From an uncultured Acetatifactor sp. (GTDB lineage: Bacteria; Bacillota; Clostridia; Lachnospirales; Lachnospiraceae), in NCBI GenBank assembly GCA_910584235.1, contig CAJTZD010000015.1, positions 31,368 through 84,754 of the forward strand: a stretch of 53,387 nucleotides of DNA. The letters are read 5' to 3'. The notes beneath the pieces were generated by a model that was given only the letters and a program-made list of their open reading frames with translations, was not told where the DNA came from and searched no databases. A program made the position numbers and the translations under genes. Positions 8,591-18,375 of this stretch are shown here, in pieces (position 1 is the first letter of the stretch; each line of letters begins with the position of its first letter).

Positions 8591-11500
8591 ATGATCAACC
8601 CACAAAATCAAAGAACGGCCAAAATAATGGAGCTGCTCCAGCGCACCAGCCTCTTTTCGGAGGATGAGCTGAATTGGATGGAGGACTACCTGGACGGAGC
8701 GAGAGACGAAGCAGAGCTTGAGAAGCTGCGGTTCCATGATTTGAGCGCTGTGCCGGGGGATCTGGCAGCGAAGATCCGCGAGATGATGCAGAAAGCTCCG
8801 GATCAGGAGGCCGGGAAGCTCAGCAAGCTTCTCTTTGCCATCGGCCATTCTACCTGCCGGAACGTGATGGTCTGGGCCTATGAGTATACCAAGCACAGGA
8901 AAGAGGTCATTCTGCCGGAGCCTGAGAAAAAGGCGGCGCTCTATGCCGCGGAAATCGGCGCATCAGAACATATGATCAGCGCACACACACTCCGGCTTCT
9001 GATCACGCTGGCAGACGGCGACCCGGAGGTGATGAAGAAAGCGTATGCCTATCAGAAAGAAAAGCAGGCCAACGGAAAGGTTATGGCATTGATGGCCTAT
9101 TTCCAGATGAAATATCCCAATGTCCTGCTGGTGGAGGAGGGGCAGGCCAATAAGCCCGGCGGCCTCCTGGCTGCGGCAGGCAGATTGTTAGGCCGGGGGG
9201 AAAAGGATGGAGGAGTCCTGCGGGAGATTCCGGGAGAGGACATGGCGCTTTTAAAGGAATATGGAGAGATCCTGGCGGGCAGCATAGGGAAATTGTACAA
9301 TGGGCAGATGCCTCGCCTGGAGCTGGACGAGATTGAAGACGCCGTATACAGGGATAACGTGAATGACCGTGTTCTGAAGATGGCGGGCAGAATTCTGTCG
9401 GTGGACCGTTATATGCTGCGGTTCCTGGGAGGTACGGCATTCGTCAATTATGCCCAGTCCCCCCTTTTGAAGAACACCCTGCGGATCTGTCTGGCGGCCG
9501 CCCCGGAGGCCGCGCTGGATCTTATGCACAATATGGATCTCAGGGACGATATGAAGAAGCGGGGCGGCGACTACGACGAGATCTTCGGCGTGGACGCCGG
9601 AAAGCTCATGACCTGGGCGGCATCCAAGGGGGAAAAGGGAATTCTGAAAGTGCAGTTTGCCCGGAATAAGGAAACCTACCTGGAGTGTATGAAAGGCGCG
9701 GACTTCGACGCCTTTAACCGGATGAACGAGGTTGTCAAAGAGCTGGATCCGGGGCTGTATCAGCAGCGCAAGGATAAGGACATGGACAGACAGCAGTCCC
9801 GGCTCATTGACGTGCTGGTGAAGAGTGCGGATCCCCAGGCCGCAGGTCCGGTGCGGGATTATTTGGAGAACGGAAGCGGGATAGCGGCGCTGTATTCTTA
9901 TGAAGACAAGCTCCAGGGCAATACCAATTACCGCTGGGGCGGCGGCCACTGGAATGTTCTTCAGGTCTATCAGAGCACTTACGGCTACGACGCCTTAAGC
10001 AACCGCTGCGAGGCTTTCCTGATGCTGAGCAGGGGATATGCCAACACCATCAGTTTGCGGGGCAAGGCAGGGCAGACGTACAATGAGATCAGCGGTGAGA
10101 AAGTAAAGCGCCTTTTTGCCGCAGTGGATACGGAGGGGTTAAGCATAGGGAGGCAGCTCAACGGCTATGGAGATGCCTATGACTCTCTGTACTTGGACAG
10201 ATGGAAAGAGGATCTGAAGAATACGGCCAGAGAAATCTTCAAAAGATATCTGGAGAACAGACGGGAAGAGACCATAACCGGCTTCCGGGAAGCCGCCAGC
10301 ACGGGACGCTGCCTGGGGCTTGCGGTTCTGGGGGAGGCGCCCGAGCAGAACAGGGCAGAAATTCTGGGCTTTTCCCAGGACAGCTCCAAGGCGGTGAAAG
10401 AGGAGCTGCTCCGGATCCTTTATGGCCAGAAAGGCTGGGAGGAGGACATCAGTAAGCTCCTTTCCTCCAAAAAGGCCGCGGAGCGGGAAATCGCCATCCG
10501 GGTGCTGGCCAAGTGGGACAGTGATAAATACGAGCCCGTTCTGAAAGAAAGCCTGGAAAAGGAAAAGAACGGCAAGGTCAGGGCGCTGCTTGAGACTGTG
10601 CTGCATATAAGCGCCCGGGACGGCGGCGAGGAAGAGGGAGGAAAAGCCCTGACCAGAGAGGACCTGGTAAAAGACCTCCACAAAGGCGGCAAGAAGCGTT
10701 CCCTTGCCTGGGCCTATGAGTCACCTTTTTCCAAAGTACATAAAAAGGACGGGGAGGAAGCCGGCGAGGAATACCTGCAGGCAGTGTTCTTAAGCTATGC
10801 AGCCATGTCTCCCTGCGGCGTCAGCCCCACTGCAGCCATGCTGGCACAGGAGCTGGACCAGCGGGAGTTCGCGGTCTATGCAAATGAGCTCTTTGACAAA
10901 TGGATGGAAGCCGGGGCAGAATCCAAGAAGCGCTGGGTGCTCTATGCGGCGGCCATCCACGGAGGCGCGGATATCGTAAAGAAACTGTACCATCAGATTC
11001 AGGAATGGCCCAATGCCGCCAGGGGCGCTATCGCCTCTGAGGCGGTACAGGCTCTGGCCTTAAGCCCGGAGCCTCAGGCGCTGCTGATGGTGGACGGGAT
11101 CTCCCGGAAATTTAAATTCAAGCAGGTGAAAGCCGCGGCGGGTAAGGCGTTGGATTTCGCTGCAACGCAGTTGGGCATCACCACGGAGGAGCTGGCGGAC
11201 AGGATCGTACCGGATCTGGGCTTTAACGAGAATATGGAGCGGGTATTCGACTATGGGGAGAGGAAGTTTACCGTGGCCATCACCACTGCCCTGGAGATAG
11301 AGGTCTTCGATGAGAGCGGAAAGAAGCTGAAAAACCTCCCCGCGCCGGGCAAACGGGACGACGAGACGAAAGCGGCCGCGGCCTACGAGGAATTCAAGCA
11401 GATGAAGAAGCAGATGAAGACCACGGTCAGCAGCCAGAAGATGCGTCTGGAGATGGCCCTGTCCACAGGCAGGCAGTGGAGCGTGGAGGCCTGGAAGAAT

Positions 11501-12328
11501 CTGTTTGTGAAGAATCCCGTGATGCATCAGTTTGCCACCGGGCTGATCTGGGGGATTTATGAGGACAGGAAGTTGGTGAGCACATTCCGCTACATGGAGG
11601 ACGGCTCCTTTAATACGGAGGACGAGGACGAGTTTGAATTGCCCGGTGAGCAGGAAATGGCCGGACAGGATACGGACGGAAGCCGGGAGAGAGCTGACGG
11701 CATGGAAAACGGTGCGAAAGAGCCGCTCATAGGAATCGTACACCCCATCGAACTGTCTGAGGATTCCCGTAAGGCATGGAAAGAGCAGCTGGAGGATTAT
11801 GAGATCACCCAGCCCATCGAACAGCTGGACAGACCGGTGTACCGCAGGACAAAGGAAGAGGAGGAGCAGAAAAGTCTGGAGCGTTTCGGCGGCTGTATCG
11901 TCAACGACCTGTCCCTGGGCGGAAAGCTCATGACCATGGGGTGGTACCGGGGCTCTGTGCAGGACGCAGGCGGTTTCTACAGTTATTACAGAGAGGACAA
12001 GGAGCTGGGACTTGGGGTGGAGCTTCATTTCTCCGGCAGCTTTGTGGGAGGGGAGAACGAAGACGTGACTGTATACGAGGCCAGGTTCTACAATGCGGGG
12101 GGCGTGGTTCTTGCCGGGAACGGCGGCGTCATGACAGGAGCCGCTCAGGGAAGCAATGTACCTGCAGGCATCAGGCGGGGCAGCTATGTGTACGATGAGG
12201 CAAACGACAGCAATTCCTACTGCCTGAAAGAGATTCCGGAGCGGTATTTCAGCGAGATCGTGCTGCAGCTGGCCAAGGCCACCGCGGCCAGCAAGGAAAA
12301 AGATCCCAACTGGAAATCACAGAAATAG
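8591..12328 (+). CDS. DUF4132 domain-containing protein (1245 aa)
   Basis: This giant soluble protein is mainly alpha-helical, with HEAT-like stretches in the middle third (for example residues 600-690), and carries a DUF4132-type C-terminal region. That region includes LEDYEITQPIEQLDRPVY and the later GWYRGS and GLGVELHFSGSF segments. A strong AGGAGG site lies about 9 bp before the ATG. DUF4132 proteins are typically encoded with SWIM-finger proteins, MoxR ATPases and VWA proteins, as here. The biochemical role is unknown. Conflict or stress functions have been suggested for MoxR/VWA systems generally, but nothing in the sequence proves one. Confidence 0.85.
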   Translation: MINPQNQRTAKIMELLQRTSLFSEDELNWMEDYLDGARDEAELEKLRFHDLSAVPGDLAAKIREMMQKAPDQEAGKLSKLLFAIGHSTCRNVMVWAYEYTKHRKEVILPEPEKKAALYAAEIGASEHMISAHTLRLLITLADGDPEVMKKAYAYQKEKQANGKVMALMAYFQMKYPNVLLVEEGQANKPGGLLAAAGRLLGRGEKDGGVLREIPGEDMALLKEYGEILAGSIGKLYNGQMPRLELDEIEDAVYRDNVNDRVLKMAGRILSVDRYMLRFLGGTAFVNYAQSPLLKNTLRICLAAAPEAALDLMHNMDLRDDMKKRGGDYDEIFGVDAGKLMTWAASKGEKGILKVQFARNKETYLECMKGADFDAFNRMNEVVKELDPGLYQQRKDKDMDRQQSRLIDVLVKSADPQAAGPVRDYLENGSGIAALYSYEDKLQGNTNYRWGGGHWNVLQVYQSTYGYDALSNRCEAFLMLSRGYANTISLRGKAGQTYNEISGEKVKRLFAAVDTEGLSIGRQLNGYGDAYDSLYLDRWKEDLKNTAREIFKRYLENRREETITGFREAASTGRCLGLAVLGEAPEQNRAEILGFSQDSSKAVKEELLRILYGQKGWEEDISKLLSSKKAAEREIAIRVLAKWDSDKYEPVLKESLEKEKNGKVRALLETVLHISARDGGEEEGGKALTREDLVKDLHKGGKKRSLAWAYESPFSKVHKKDGEEAGEEYLQAVFLSYAAMSPCGVSPTAAMLAQELDQREFAVYANELFDKWMEAGAESKKRWVLYAAAIHGGADIVKKLYHQIQEWPNAARGAIASEAVQALALSPEPQALLMVDGISRKFKFKQVKAAAGKALDFAATQLGITTEELADRIVPDLGFNENMERVFDYGERKFTVAITTALEIEVFDESGKKLKNLPAPGKRDDETKAAAAYEEFKQMKKQMKTTVSSQKMRLEMALSTGRQWSVEAWKNLFVKNPVMHQFATGLIWGIYEDRKLVSTFRYMEDGSFNTEDEDEFELPGEQEMAGQDTDGSRERADGMENGAKEPLIGIVHPIELSEDSRKAWKEQLEDYEITQPIEQLDRPVYRRTKEEEEQKSLERFGGCIVNDLSLGGKLMTMGWYRGSVQDAGGFYSYYREDKELGLGVELHFSGSFVGGENEDVTVYEARFYNAGGVVLAGNGGVMTGAAQGSNVPAGIRRGSYVYDEANDSNSYCLKEIPERYFSEIVLQLAKATAASKEKDPNWKSQK

Positions 12329-12367
12329 AAATCTACATTACATAGAGATATCGTGCAAATCTGTGTC

Positions 12368-12396
12368 TTGTCTATACGGGCCCGGGGACGTATAAT
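12368..12396 (+). promoter_or_regulatory. Sigma-70 promoter for the DUF975 gene
   Basis: TTGTCT (12368-12373), a 17-bp spacer and a perfect TATAAT (12391-12396) lie 33 bp before the ATG at 12430. Confidence 0.8.
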
Positions 12397-12429
12397 AAAT
12401 TCGGTAAAAAACAGAGACAGGAGAAACAG

Positions 12430-14253
12430 ATGCATACAAGAAAACAAATGAAATCCGATGCCAAAAGAGTACTGAAACAGCATTATTTCCTGTTTTTGCT
12501 GCTGTGCATGGTAGCTTCTATGATCGGTGGGGAACTGGTCATGTCCGGCACAACCAGGGAGAGTATGGTGGAAGAGATGACACCGCAGATGCGGGTCACC
12601 TTTACGGACAGCATTGTCACCTCTTTCGCGGATGTGGTCACGGATGTGGCGACGGGAAAAGGAGAAGACCGGCAGCGGCAGATTCGGGAGACGCAGGCGC
12701 AGTACGCTGAAAGGCCCGGGCAGAACGGGCAGGAGATATTCGGCAGGAGCAGGGGAGTATTTGCCGCAGTGGTAAATAAGCTTACCTCCGGAGCCTATTT
12801 GATGATGCTGCTAGTGGGCATAAAGTCGCTGGTGGGAACGGATGAAGTGGCAGTGGCTCTTTTGCTGCTGGGAATGCTTCTGGTGCTGTTATTGCTCCAA
12901 ATATTTGTAGTAGGCGTATGCCGGACAGTGGTCATAAGGCTGTTCCTGGAAGGCCGCTGCTATGAGAAAGTGCCGGGACAGAGAATCTGGTTTTTGCTGC
13001 GGGTAAAGAAGTGGTGCCATGTGGCTGTAGCGAATTTTGTCACGGGCATGTTCCTGTTCTTATGGGGGCTGACACTGATCGGCGGCATTATCAAATCCTA
13101 TTCTTATCATCTGGTGCCTTATCTTTTGGCGGAAAACCCGTCCATGAAGACCCTGGATGCCATAACCCTTTCCAGGAGGCTGATGAAAGGTCATAAATGG
13201 GAATGCTTTGTGCTGGAGATGTCTTTTTTGGGGTGGGATTTGCTGGGAATTTTCACACTGGGCGCTTCCGATATCCTGTTTGGCACTCCTTATAAGATGG
13301 CTGTAATGGTTGAGTATTACGCACAGCTGCGCGGCCTGGGAATACAGGGGCATGTGGAGGGGACCGACCTTTTGAACGACCGGTATCTATTCGAACAGGC
13401 AAACAAGGATGTGCTGAAAAACGAATACGCGGATGTGAACAGGGAATACGGCGTCCTGGCCCAGGCTTTGCCGAAGCTGAAAGGAATAGATGGATTCCTG
13501 GCCCGGGTATTTGGTGTGACATTAAGGCAGAAAAAAGAGATTCAGGCCCTGGAGGAAGAGCAAAGCCGCAGATTTCTTCTGGAATACGACAAGAAAGCGC
13601 TGGATGGCAGGATCTATCCCACCAGACTGCACCCTGTCCCTGAGAAGCGCAAACGCAAATGGGTGGTGAGCCTGAACTACCTGAGGTGCTATTCTCTCTG
13701 GTCCGTGGTATTGATGTTTTTCTCGCTGTCTTTCATAGGATGGCTCTGGGAGGTGGGACTCCATCTGATCGCGGACGGAGAGTTTGTAAACCGGGGGGTG
13801 CTGCACGGTCCCTGGCTGCCCATCTACGGAACCGGCAGTGTCATGATGCTGTTGCTGCTCAATCGTTTTCGGAGAAAGCCTGTACTGGAGTTTATCCTGG
13901 CCATTCTGCTGTGCGGCTGTGTGGAGTATTTTACCTCCGTGTACCTGGAGTATGTCCATGACGGCACCAGATGGTGGGATTATACGGGATACTTCCTGAA
14001 TCTACACGGTCGGATCTGCGCGGAGGGGCTGTTAGTATTCGGCATCGGCGGTATGGCCATCGTGTATGTGCTGGCGCCTTTCCTGGACGGGCTGTTTCGC
14101 AGGATTTCGCCCAGGCTGCTGATTGCCGCCGGGGTGGTTCTGCTGACGATATTTACGGCGGACCAGTTGTACTCGTCCGGGCATCCCAATGAGGGAAAGG
14201 GCATTACGGATTACCAGACCAGGGCGAAAGTATGGGAGGTGGGGAAAGGATGA
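12430..14253 (+). CDS. DUF975 - CmpB-type (putative ABC permease) fusion membrane protein
   Basis: This 607-residue membrane protein appears to join two families. The N-terminal 300 residues match the DUF975 layout: a K-rich start reading QMKSDAKRVLKQHYFLFLLL, then several helices and a region that ends near the GTPYKMAVMVEYYAQL segment. The C-terminal 180 residues match the 'putative ABC-transporter type IV' (CmpB-like) family, with FSLSFIGWLWE, GVLHGPWLPIYG and WWDYTGYFLNLHGRICAEG. A charged linker joins them. These two domains are more often found in separate proteins. The next gene overlaps by four bases. Confidence 0.75.
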   Translation: MHTRKQMKSDAKRVLKQHYFLFLLLCMVASMIGGELVMSGTTRESMVEEMTPQMRVTFTDSIVTSFADVVTDVATGKGEDRQRQIRETQAQYAERPGQNGQEIFGRSRGVFAAVVNKLTSGAYLMMLLVGIKSLVGTDEVAVALLLLGMLLVLLLLQIFVVGVCRTVVIRLFLEGRCYEKVPGQRIWFLLRVKKWCHVAVANFVTGMFLFLWGLTLIGGIIKSYSYHLVPYLLAENPSMKTLDAITLSRRLMKGHKWECFVLEMSFLGWDLLGIFTLGASDILFGTPYKMAVMVEYYAQLRGLGIQGHVEGTDLLNDRYLFEQANKDVLKNEYADVNREYGVLAQALPKLKGIDGFLARVFGVTLRQKKEIQALEEEQSRRFLLEYDKKALDGRIYPTRLHPVPEKRKRKWVVSLNYLRCYSLWSVVLMFFSLSFIGWLWEVGLHLIADGEFVNRGVLHGPWLPIYGTGSVMMLLLLNRFRRKPVLEFILAILLCGCVEYFTSVYLEYVHDGTRWWDYTGYFLNLHGRICAEGLLVFGIGGMAIVYVLAPFLDGLFRRISPRLLIAAGVVLLTIFTADQLYSSGHPNEGKGITDYQTRAKVWEVGKG

Positions 14254-15440
14254 TCGCAGTCTGTTTATCGCCCCTGTACCTTTTGCTGTGCGCCTATGTC
14301 TTTTACCGTCTGCAGACATGGCTGGAGAGATGCCTGCCCTGGCTGGGCAGAAAGCGGGTCAGGATCCCGGTGGCTGTGGCATACGCTTTCGTGGCTTTCA
14401 GCATCCTGACTGCTTTTCTGCTGGAGCCCTCGCCTGTGAAGCGGTTTTTCAAGCAGTTTAGCAATACCTGGCTGGGCTTGTTGCTCTATGCCCTTTTGGT
14501 CATCGGCATGGCGGATCTGCTGCGGCTGGCGCTGAAGCCTCTTTCCTTTCGGGGGAAGAAACGGCTGTTCTCCCGGGGCGGACATATGGCCATCGGTGCG
14601 GTCTGCATCTTCTGTGTCTGCGGCCTCAGCATTGCGGGAATCATAAGCGCGGACTATATCAGGGTGACGGATTACGAAGTGCATGTGGACAAAGAGGCAC
14701 CGGGATTCCAAAAGCTGAAAATCGTGCTGGTGGCGGACCTCCATCTGGGATACAGTATAGGCATCCGGCACATGGAACAGATGGTACGCCTGATCAATGA
14801 AGCGGATGCGGATCTCGTAGTCATTGCGGGAGATATTTTTGACAATGAATATGAGGCTCTGGAAGAGCCGGAAATCCTTGCGCAAATTCTGGGAGGGATA
14901 CAGAGCCGTTACGGTGTCTATGCCTGTTACGGCAATCACGACATCAGGGAAAAGGTGCTGGCAGGGTTCACATTCTCAAGTGAGGAGGAAAAGGCCAGCG
15001 ATCCCAGAATGGATGCATTTCTGGAGGATGCGGGGATAGTGCTGCTGCGGGATGAGGGCGTGCTCATTGAGGACGCTTTCTACCTGTACGGCAGGCCGGA
15101 CTACGGCAGGCCCGGCAGGGGCATCCGGGTGCGCAGGACTCCGGAACAGATCACCGCCGGGATGGATGCCTCCAAGCCTATTATCGTCATTGACCACCAG
15201 CCCAGGGAGCTGCAGGAGCTGGCGGACGCAGGGGTGGATATGGACCTGTGCGGACATACCCATGACGGCCAGACCTTTCCGGGGAATCTGACGGCCCGGC
15301 TGTTTTGGGAGAATATCTGCGGTTATATGCAAAAGGGTGAAATGCACAATATTGTCACCTCCGGCGTGGGTGTGTTCGGACCGGATATGCGCCTGGGCAC
15401 CAAAAGCGAAATCTGCGTGATCACCGTAGACTTTCGGTAG
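14250..15440 (+). CDS. Membrane-anchored metallophosphoesterase
   Basis: This 396-residue protein has about four N-terminal membrane helices, then a calcineurin-like phosphoesterase domain. All metal-site motifs are present: VADLHLG (D-x-H), GDIFDNE (GD-x2-D), YGNHD, IDHQP and GHTHDGQ. The ATG at 14250 overlaps the preceding stop (ATGA); a start at 14232 is possible, but 14250 has a better-placed GGAGGTGGGGAAAGG site. The domain order recalls the YkuE-like family of membrane phosphohydrolases. The last 20 bp overlap the convergent AraC gene. Confidence 0.88.
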   Translation: MIAVCLSPLYLLLCAYVFYRLQTWLERCLPWLGRKRVRIPVAVAYAFVAFSILTAFLLEPSPVKRFFKQFSNTWLGLLLYALLVIGMADLLRLALKPLSFRGKKRLFSRGGHMAIGAVCIFCVCGLSIAGIISADYIRVTDYEVHVDKEAPGFQKLKIVLVADLHLGYSIGIRHMEQMVRLINEADADLVVIAGDIFDNEYEALEEPEILAQILGGIQSRYGVYACYGNHDIREKVLAGFTFSSEEEKASDPRMDAFLEDAGIVLLRDEGVLIEDAFYLYGRPDYGRPGRGIRVRRTPEQITAGMDASKPIIVIDHQPRELQELADAGVDMDLCGHTHDGQTFPGNLTARLFWENICGYMQKGEMHNIVTSGVGVFGPDMRLGTKSEICVITVDFR

Positions 15441-16218
15441 GTGTCTGGGTTCTGCGGTATTGAGACGGGGTCATGTGATAGCAGGAGAGAAAGTTGCGGT
15501 TGAAAGTTTTCTGGCTTTCAAACCCGGCTTCCTGCCAGATATGGGTAATGTGCAGGTCAGTATCCCGAAGCCGGCCGGCGGCATAGTCCAGCCGCAGACG
15601 GTTTACATACTCGTAGAAGCTGCAGCGGAGCTTTTGGGTAAAGACTCTGGAGATGTAGTACTTATTAAAATGGAGATGGTCTGCCAGGCTTTCCAGTGTG
15701 AGAGGCTCCTGGAAGTGCTGGGAGATGTAGGAGATGAGCTGGTAGCTGATATCGGAGTTATCCCTGCTGTCCCTGGGAAGCAGAAGGGTTCCGGGGACCA
15801 GGAAAGCCAGTATCAGGTTCAGCCATGCTTCGCTGACAGGGCGGGAGGTTTCCGCATAGTGAAGCATTTTGCGAAAAGCCAGCAAGAGATCGGGATTCTG
15901 TACCCCCGCGGATAAAAAGGGGCATTCAGGCTGCTGCCTGCGGAACATGTGATAATACTCCTTAGCGCAGGCAGGGGAAAATATGCATAGAATGCTGCGG
16001 CAGAAGTCCGTGCACAGATAGCTGTGTACCATATCCGGAAAGATGAGGGCTGCCTCGTTTTTCCGGATCTTTTTTGTCTGGTTCTGGACCATGACTTCCA
16101 GAGAGCCCTCCAGGATATAAATCAACTCCACGGCGCTGTGCAGATGGGCGGGAAAGGTGATGTCCCGGGTAAGGGAGCACTGGAATTCGTCTTGTTTATT
16201 TTGGTAAAAAGGCCGCAT
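15421..16218 (-). CDS. AraC family transcriptional regulator
   Basis: This 265-residue protein has an N-terminal cupin sensor domain (HLHSAVELIYILEGSLEVM) and a C-terminal double helix-turn-helix: LTLESLADHLHFNKYYISRVFTQ, then ITHIWQEAGFESQKTFNRNF. That is the standard AraC/XylS layout for sugar-responsive activators. The ATG at 16218 follows AAAGGAG; the upstream extension lacks a site. It is transcribed divergently from the ThuA and Gfo/Idh/MocA genes, so it probably controls them. The ligand is not readable. Confidence 0.88.
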   Translation of the reverse strand: MRPFYQNKQDEFQCSLTRDITFPAHLHSAVELIYILEGSLEVMVQNQTKKIRKNEAALIFPDMVHSYLCTDFCRSILCIFSPACAKEYYHMFRRQQPECPFLSAGVQNPDLLLAFRKMLHYAETSRPVSEAWLNLILAFLVPGTLLLPRDSRDNSDISYQLISYISQHFQEPLTLESLADHLHFNKYYISRVFTQKLRCSFYEYVNRLRLDYAAGRLRDTDLHITHIWQEAGFESQKTFNRNFLSCYHMTPSQYRRTQTPTESLR

Positions 16219-16468
16219 GCATGGCTCCTTTCTCCATTTCCTTACAGCCGGCCGTGAGCAGCAGCAACTGCGGAGCCAGGGCGGCATGCCTGTAAATGCG
16301 AAATGTGCAATCTATGACTTATTTCTTTGGCTTTCTGACAATCATTTTACAGGAATTCCTGCTATACTGCAAGTACCGATTCAGAAAAAAGTGCCCCTTT
16401 AAGGGGGCGGGACATTGACAGCGCCAGGGGACAAAGCGGCCGGAGGCGCGGAAAGGAAAGGTGATTTT

Positions 16469-17200
16469 ATGGAGAGTACAAAAAAGGCATTGATCTTCCA
16501 GGGCGGATGGGACGGACATGAGCCGGCGCTGGTAGCCGGGCGGTTCAAAAAAATGCTGGAAAAGCACGGTTATGCCTGCGAAGTCTATGACAGCCAGGAT
16601 GTGCTGGCGGACGCAGAAAGGCTGATGGGTACGGACTTGATCGTACCCTGCTGGACCATGGGGGAGATCAAGCCGGAATACACCAAAAACATCAGCCGGG
16701 CCGTGGCGGCGGGCACCGGGCTGGCAGGATGCCACGGGGGCATGTGCGATGCGTTTCGCCAGGACGTGGAATGGCAATTTATGACTGGCGGACAGTGGGT
16801 CAGCCATCCGGGCGGAGACGGAGTTGACTACACGGTGAATATCCGTAAGGGTTCCAGCCCCATCGTGGCCGGGATAGAGGATTTCCATGTATGCAGCGAA
16901 CATTATTATCTCCATGTGGATCCGGCTGTGGAGGTGCTGGCCAGCACCCGGTTCCCGGTGGTTGACTACTATCACAGCGCCAACAAGGCGGTGGACATGC
17001 CGGTGGCCTGGACGAAATTCTGGGGGAACGGCAGAGTGTTCTACTGTTCCCTGGGGCATCATGATGATGTGTTCGAGAAGTTCCCGGAGGCCGGGCTTTT
17101 GATGGAAAGAGGACTTATCTGGGCAGCGGAGGGAAAGGCCTATGCACTGGAGCATGGACTGACCGCGGAGCGGTTCGAGAGCAAAGCAAAAATGTTTTAA
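16469..17200 (+). CDS. ThuA domain-containing protein
   Basis: This 243-residue protein has a glutamine-amidotransferase-like ThuA fold: FQGGWDGHEP at the N-terminus, then GTGLAGCHGGMCDAF near residues 90-105 and later HPGGDGVDYTV and EHYYLHVDP segments. ThuA proteins occur in sugar-utilisation operons, often beside Gfo/Idh/MocA oxidoreductases as here, and are linked to disaccharide or keto-sugar metabolism. The start is set by GGAAAGG before the ATG at 16469. It probably forms an operon with the next gene (13-bp gap) under the divergent AraC regulator. A possible extended -10 (TGCTATACT, about 16368-16376) lies upstream. Confidence 0.85.
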   Translation: MESTKKALIFQGGWDGHEPALVAGRFKKMLEKHGYACEVYDSQDVLADAERLMGTDLIVPCWTMGEIKPEYTKNISRAVAAGTGLAGCHGGMCDAFRQDVEWQFMTGGQWVSHPGGDGVDYTVNIRKGSSPIVAGIEDFHVCSEHYYLHVDPAVEVLASTRFPVVDYYHSANKAVDMPVAWTKFWGNGRVFYCSLGHHDDVFEKFPEAGLLMERGLIWAAEGKAYALEHGLTAERFESKAKMF

Positions 17201-17213
17201 GGAGGCGGGAAGC

Positions 17214-18320
17214 ATGGAGAGAGTCAAGATAGGCGTACTGGGAACGGGGGCTATCAGCGGAATTTATTTTCAGAACCTTACGGAGCTGTTCCGGGAGGTG
17301 GAGGTGAGGGCGGTCTGCGACCTGTTTCAGGAGAAAGCCAGAGAGGCCGGCGAGAAATACGGGATTCCCAAGGTGTACGGTACCATGGAAGAGATGCTTC
17401 GGGATCCGGAGATTGAGATCATCCTGAATCTCACCCGCCCCAATGAGCATTATGCCACCACAAAGGCAGCGCTCCTTGCTGGCAAGCATGTGTACAGCGA
17501 AAAGCCGCTGGCGGCTACTTATGAGGAAGGCGTGGAGCTTGCGGCGCTGGCAAAGGAGAGAGGGCTTTTGCTGGGCGGCGCGCCGGATACGTTTCTGGGG
17601 GCGGGGATACAGACCTGCAGGCGGCTCATTGACGACGGCATGATCGGGAACGTCATCGGCGCGGAGGCCAAGATGGTGTGTCATGGGCATGAGAGCTGGC
17701 ATCCGGCGCCGGAGTTCTATTATCAATCCGGCGGCGGGCCTATGATGGATATGGGACCCTATTACATGACGGCTCTGGTGAACCTAGTGGGGCGGGTGCG
17801 GAGCATCAGCGGGATGACGGGCATGGCTTTTCCCACGCGAACCATCACCAGCAATCCTAAGCGGGGCACTGTGGTGGATGTGGAGGTGCCCACCCATACC
17901 ACGGGACTTGTGCGGTTTGAGAACGGAGCCATCGCTACCGTGGTGACTACATTTGATGTGTACTATGACAGACAGGCTTTCCTGGAGATCTATGGTACAA
18001 AGGGAACCCTGCGGGTACCGGATCCCAACGGTTTCGGCGGCAGTGTGTCTTTGCTCCGGCCTGAGGACGGAAGCTTTAAGGAGATGCCGCTTCTCTACGA
18101 TTATAAGGAGAACAGCAGAGGATTGGGAGTGGCAGACATGGCAAAAGCCCTGCGCCAGGGCCGCTGCCCCCGGGCGGATGTACAGCAGACCCTCCATGTG
18201 CTGGAGATACTGACTGCCTTTGAGAAGAGTAACAAGGAGGGGCGCTGTGTGGAGCTGGCCTCGCCATACCAGAGGAGAGAAGCTATGAAGAATATGCCGG
18301 TGTCCGGGATATTGGACTGA
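17214..18320 (+). CDS. Gfo/Idh/MocA family oxidoreductase
   Basis: This 368-residue NAD(P)-dependent sugar or inositol dehydrogenase family member has an N-terminal Rossmann motif GVLGTGAISG, then the EKPLA segment carrying the conserved Lys. The C-terminal substrate domain includes GGGPMMDMGPYYMTALVNLVG. AAGGAGG precedes the ATG. It is coupled to the ThuA gene and probably oxidises or epimerises a carbohydrate at a ring hydroxyl. The exact substrate is unknown. Confidence 0.9.
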   Translation: MERVKIGVLGTGAISGIYFQNLTELFREVEVRAVCDLFQEKAREAGEKYGIPKVYGTMEEMLRDPEIEIILNLTRPNEHYATTKAALLAGKHVYSEKPLAATYEEGVELAALAKERGLLLGGAPDTFLGAGIQTCRRLIDDGMIGNVIGAEAKMVCHGHESWHPAPEFYYQSGGGPMMDMGPYYMTALVNLVGRVRSISGMTGMAFPTRTITSNPKRGTVVDVEVPTHTTGLVRFENGAIATVVTTFDVYYDRQAFLEIYGTKGTLRVPDPNGFGGSVSLLRPEDGSFKEMPLLYDYKENSRGLGVADMAKALRQGRCPRADVQQTLHVLEILTAFEKSNKEGRCVELASPYQRREAMKNMPVSGILD

Positions 18321-18375
18321 GATTTGAAACGGACGGCAGACGGAGAGATATGGAGACGGCATTGGGGCGGCTAAA

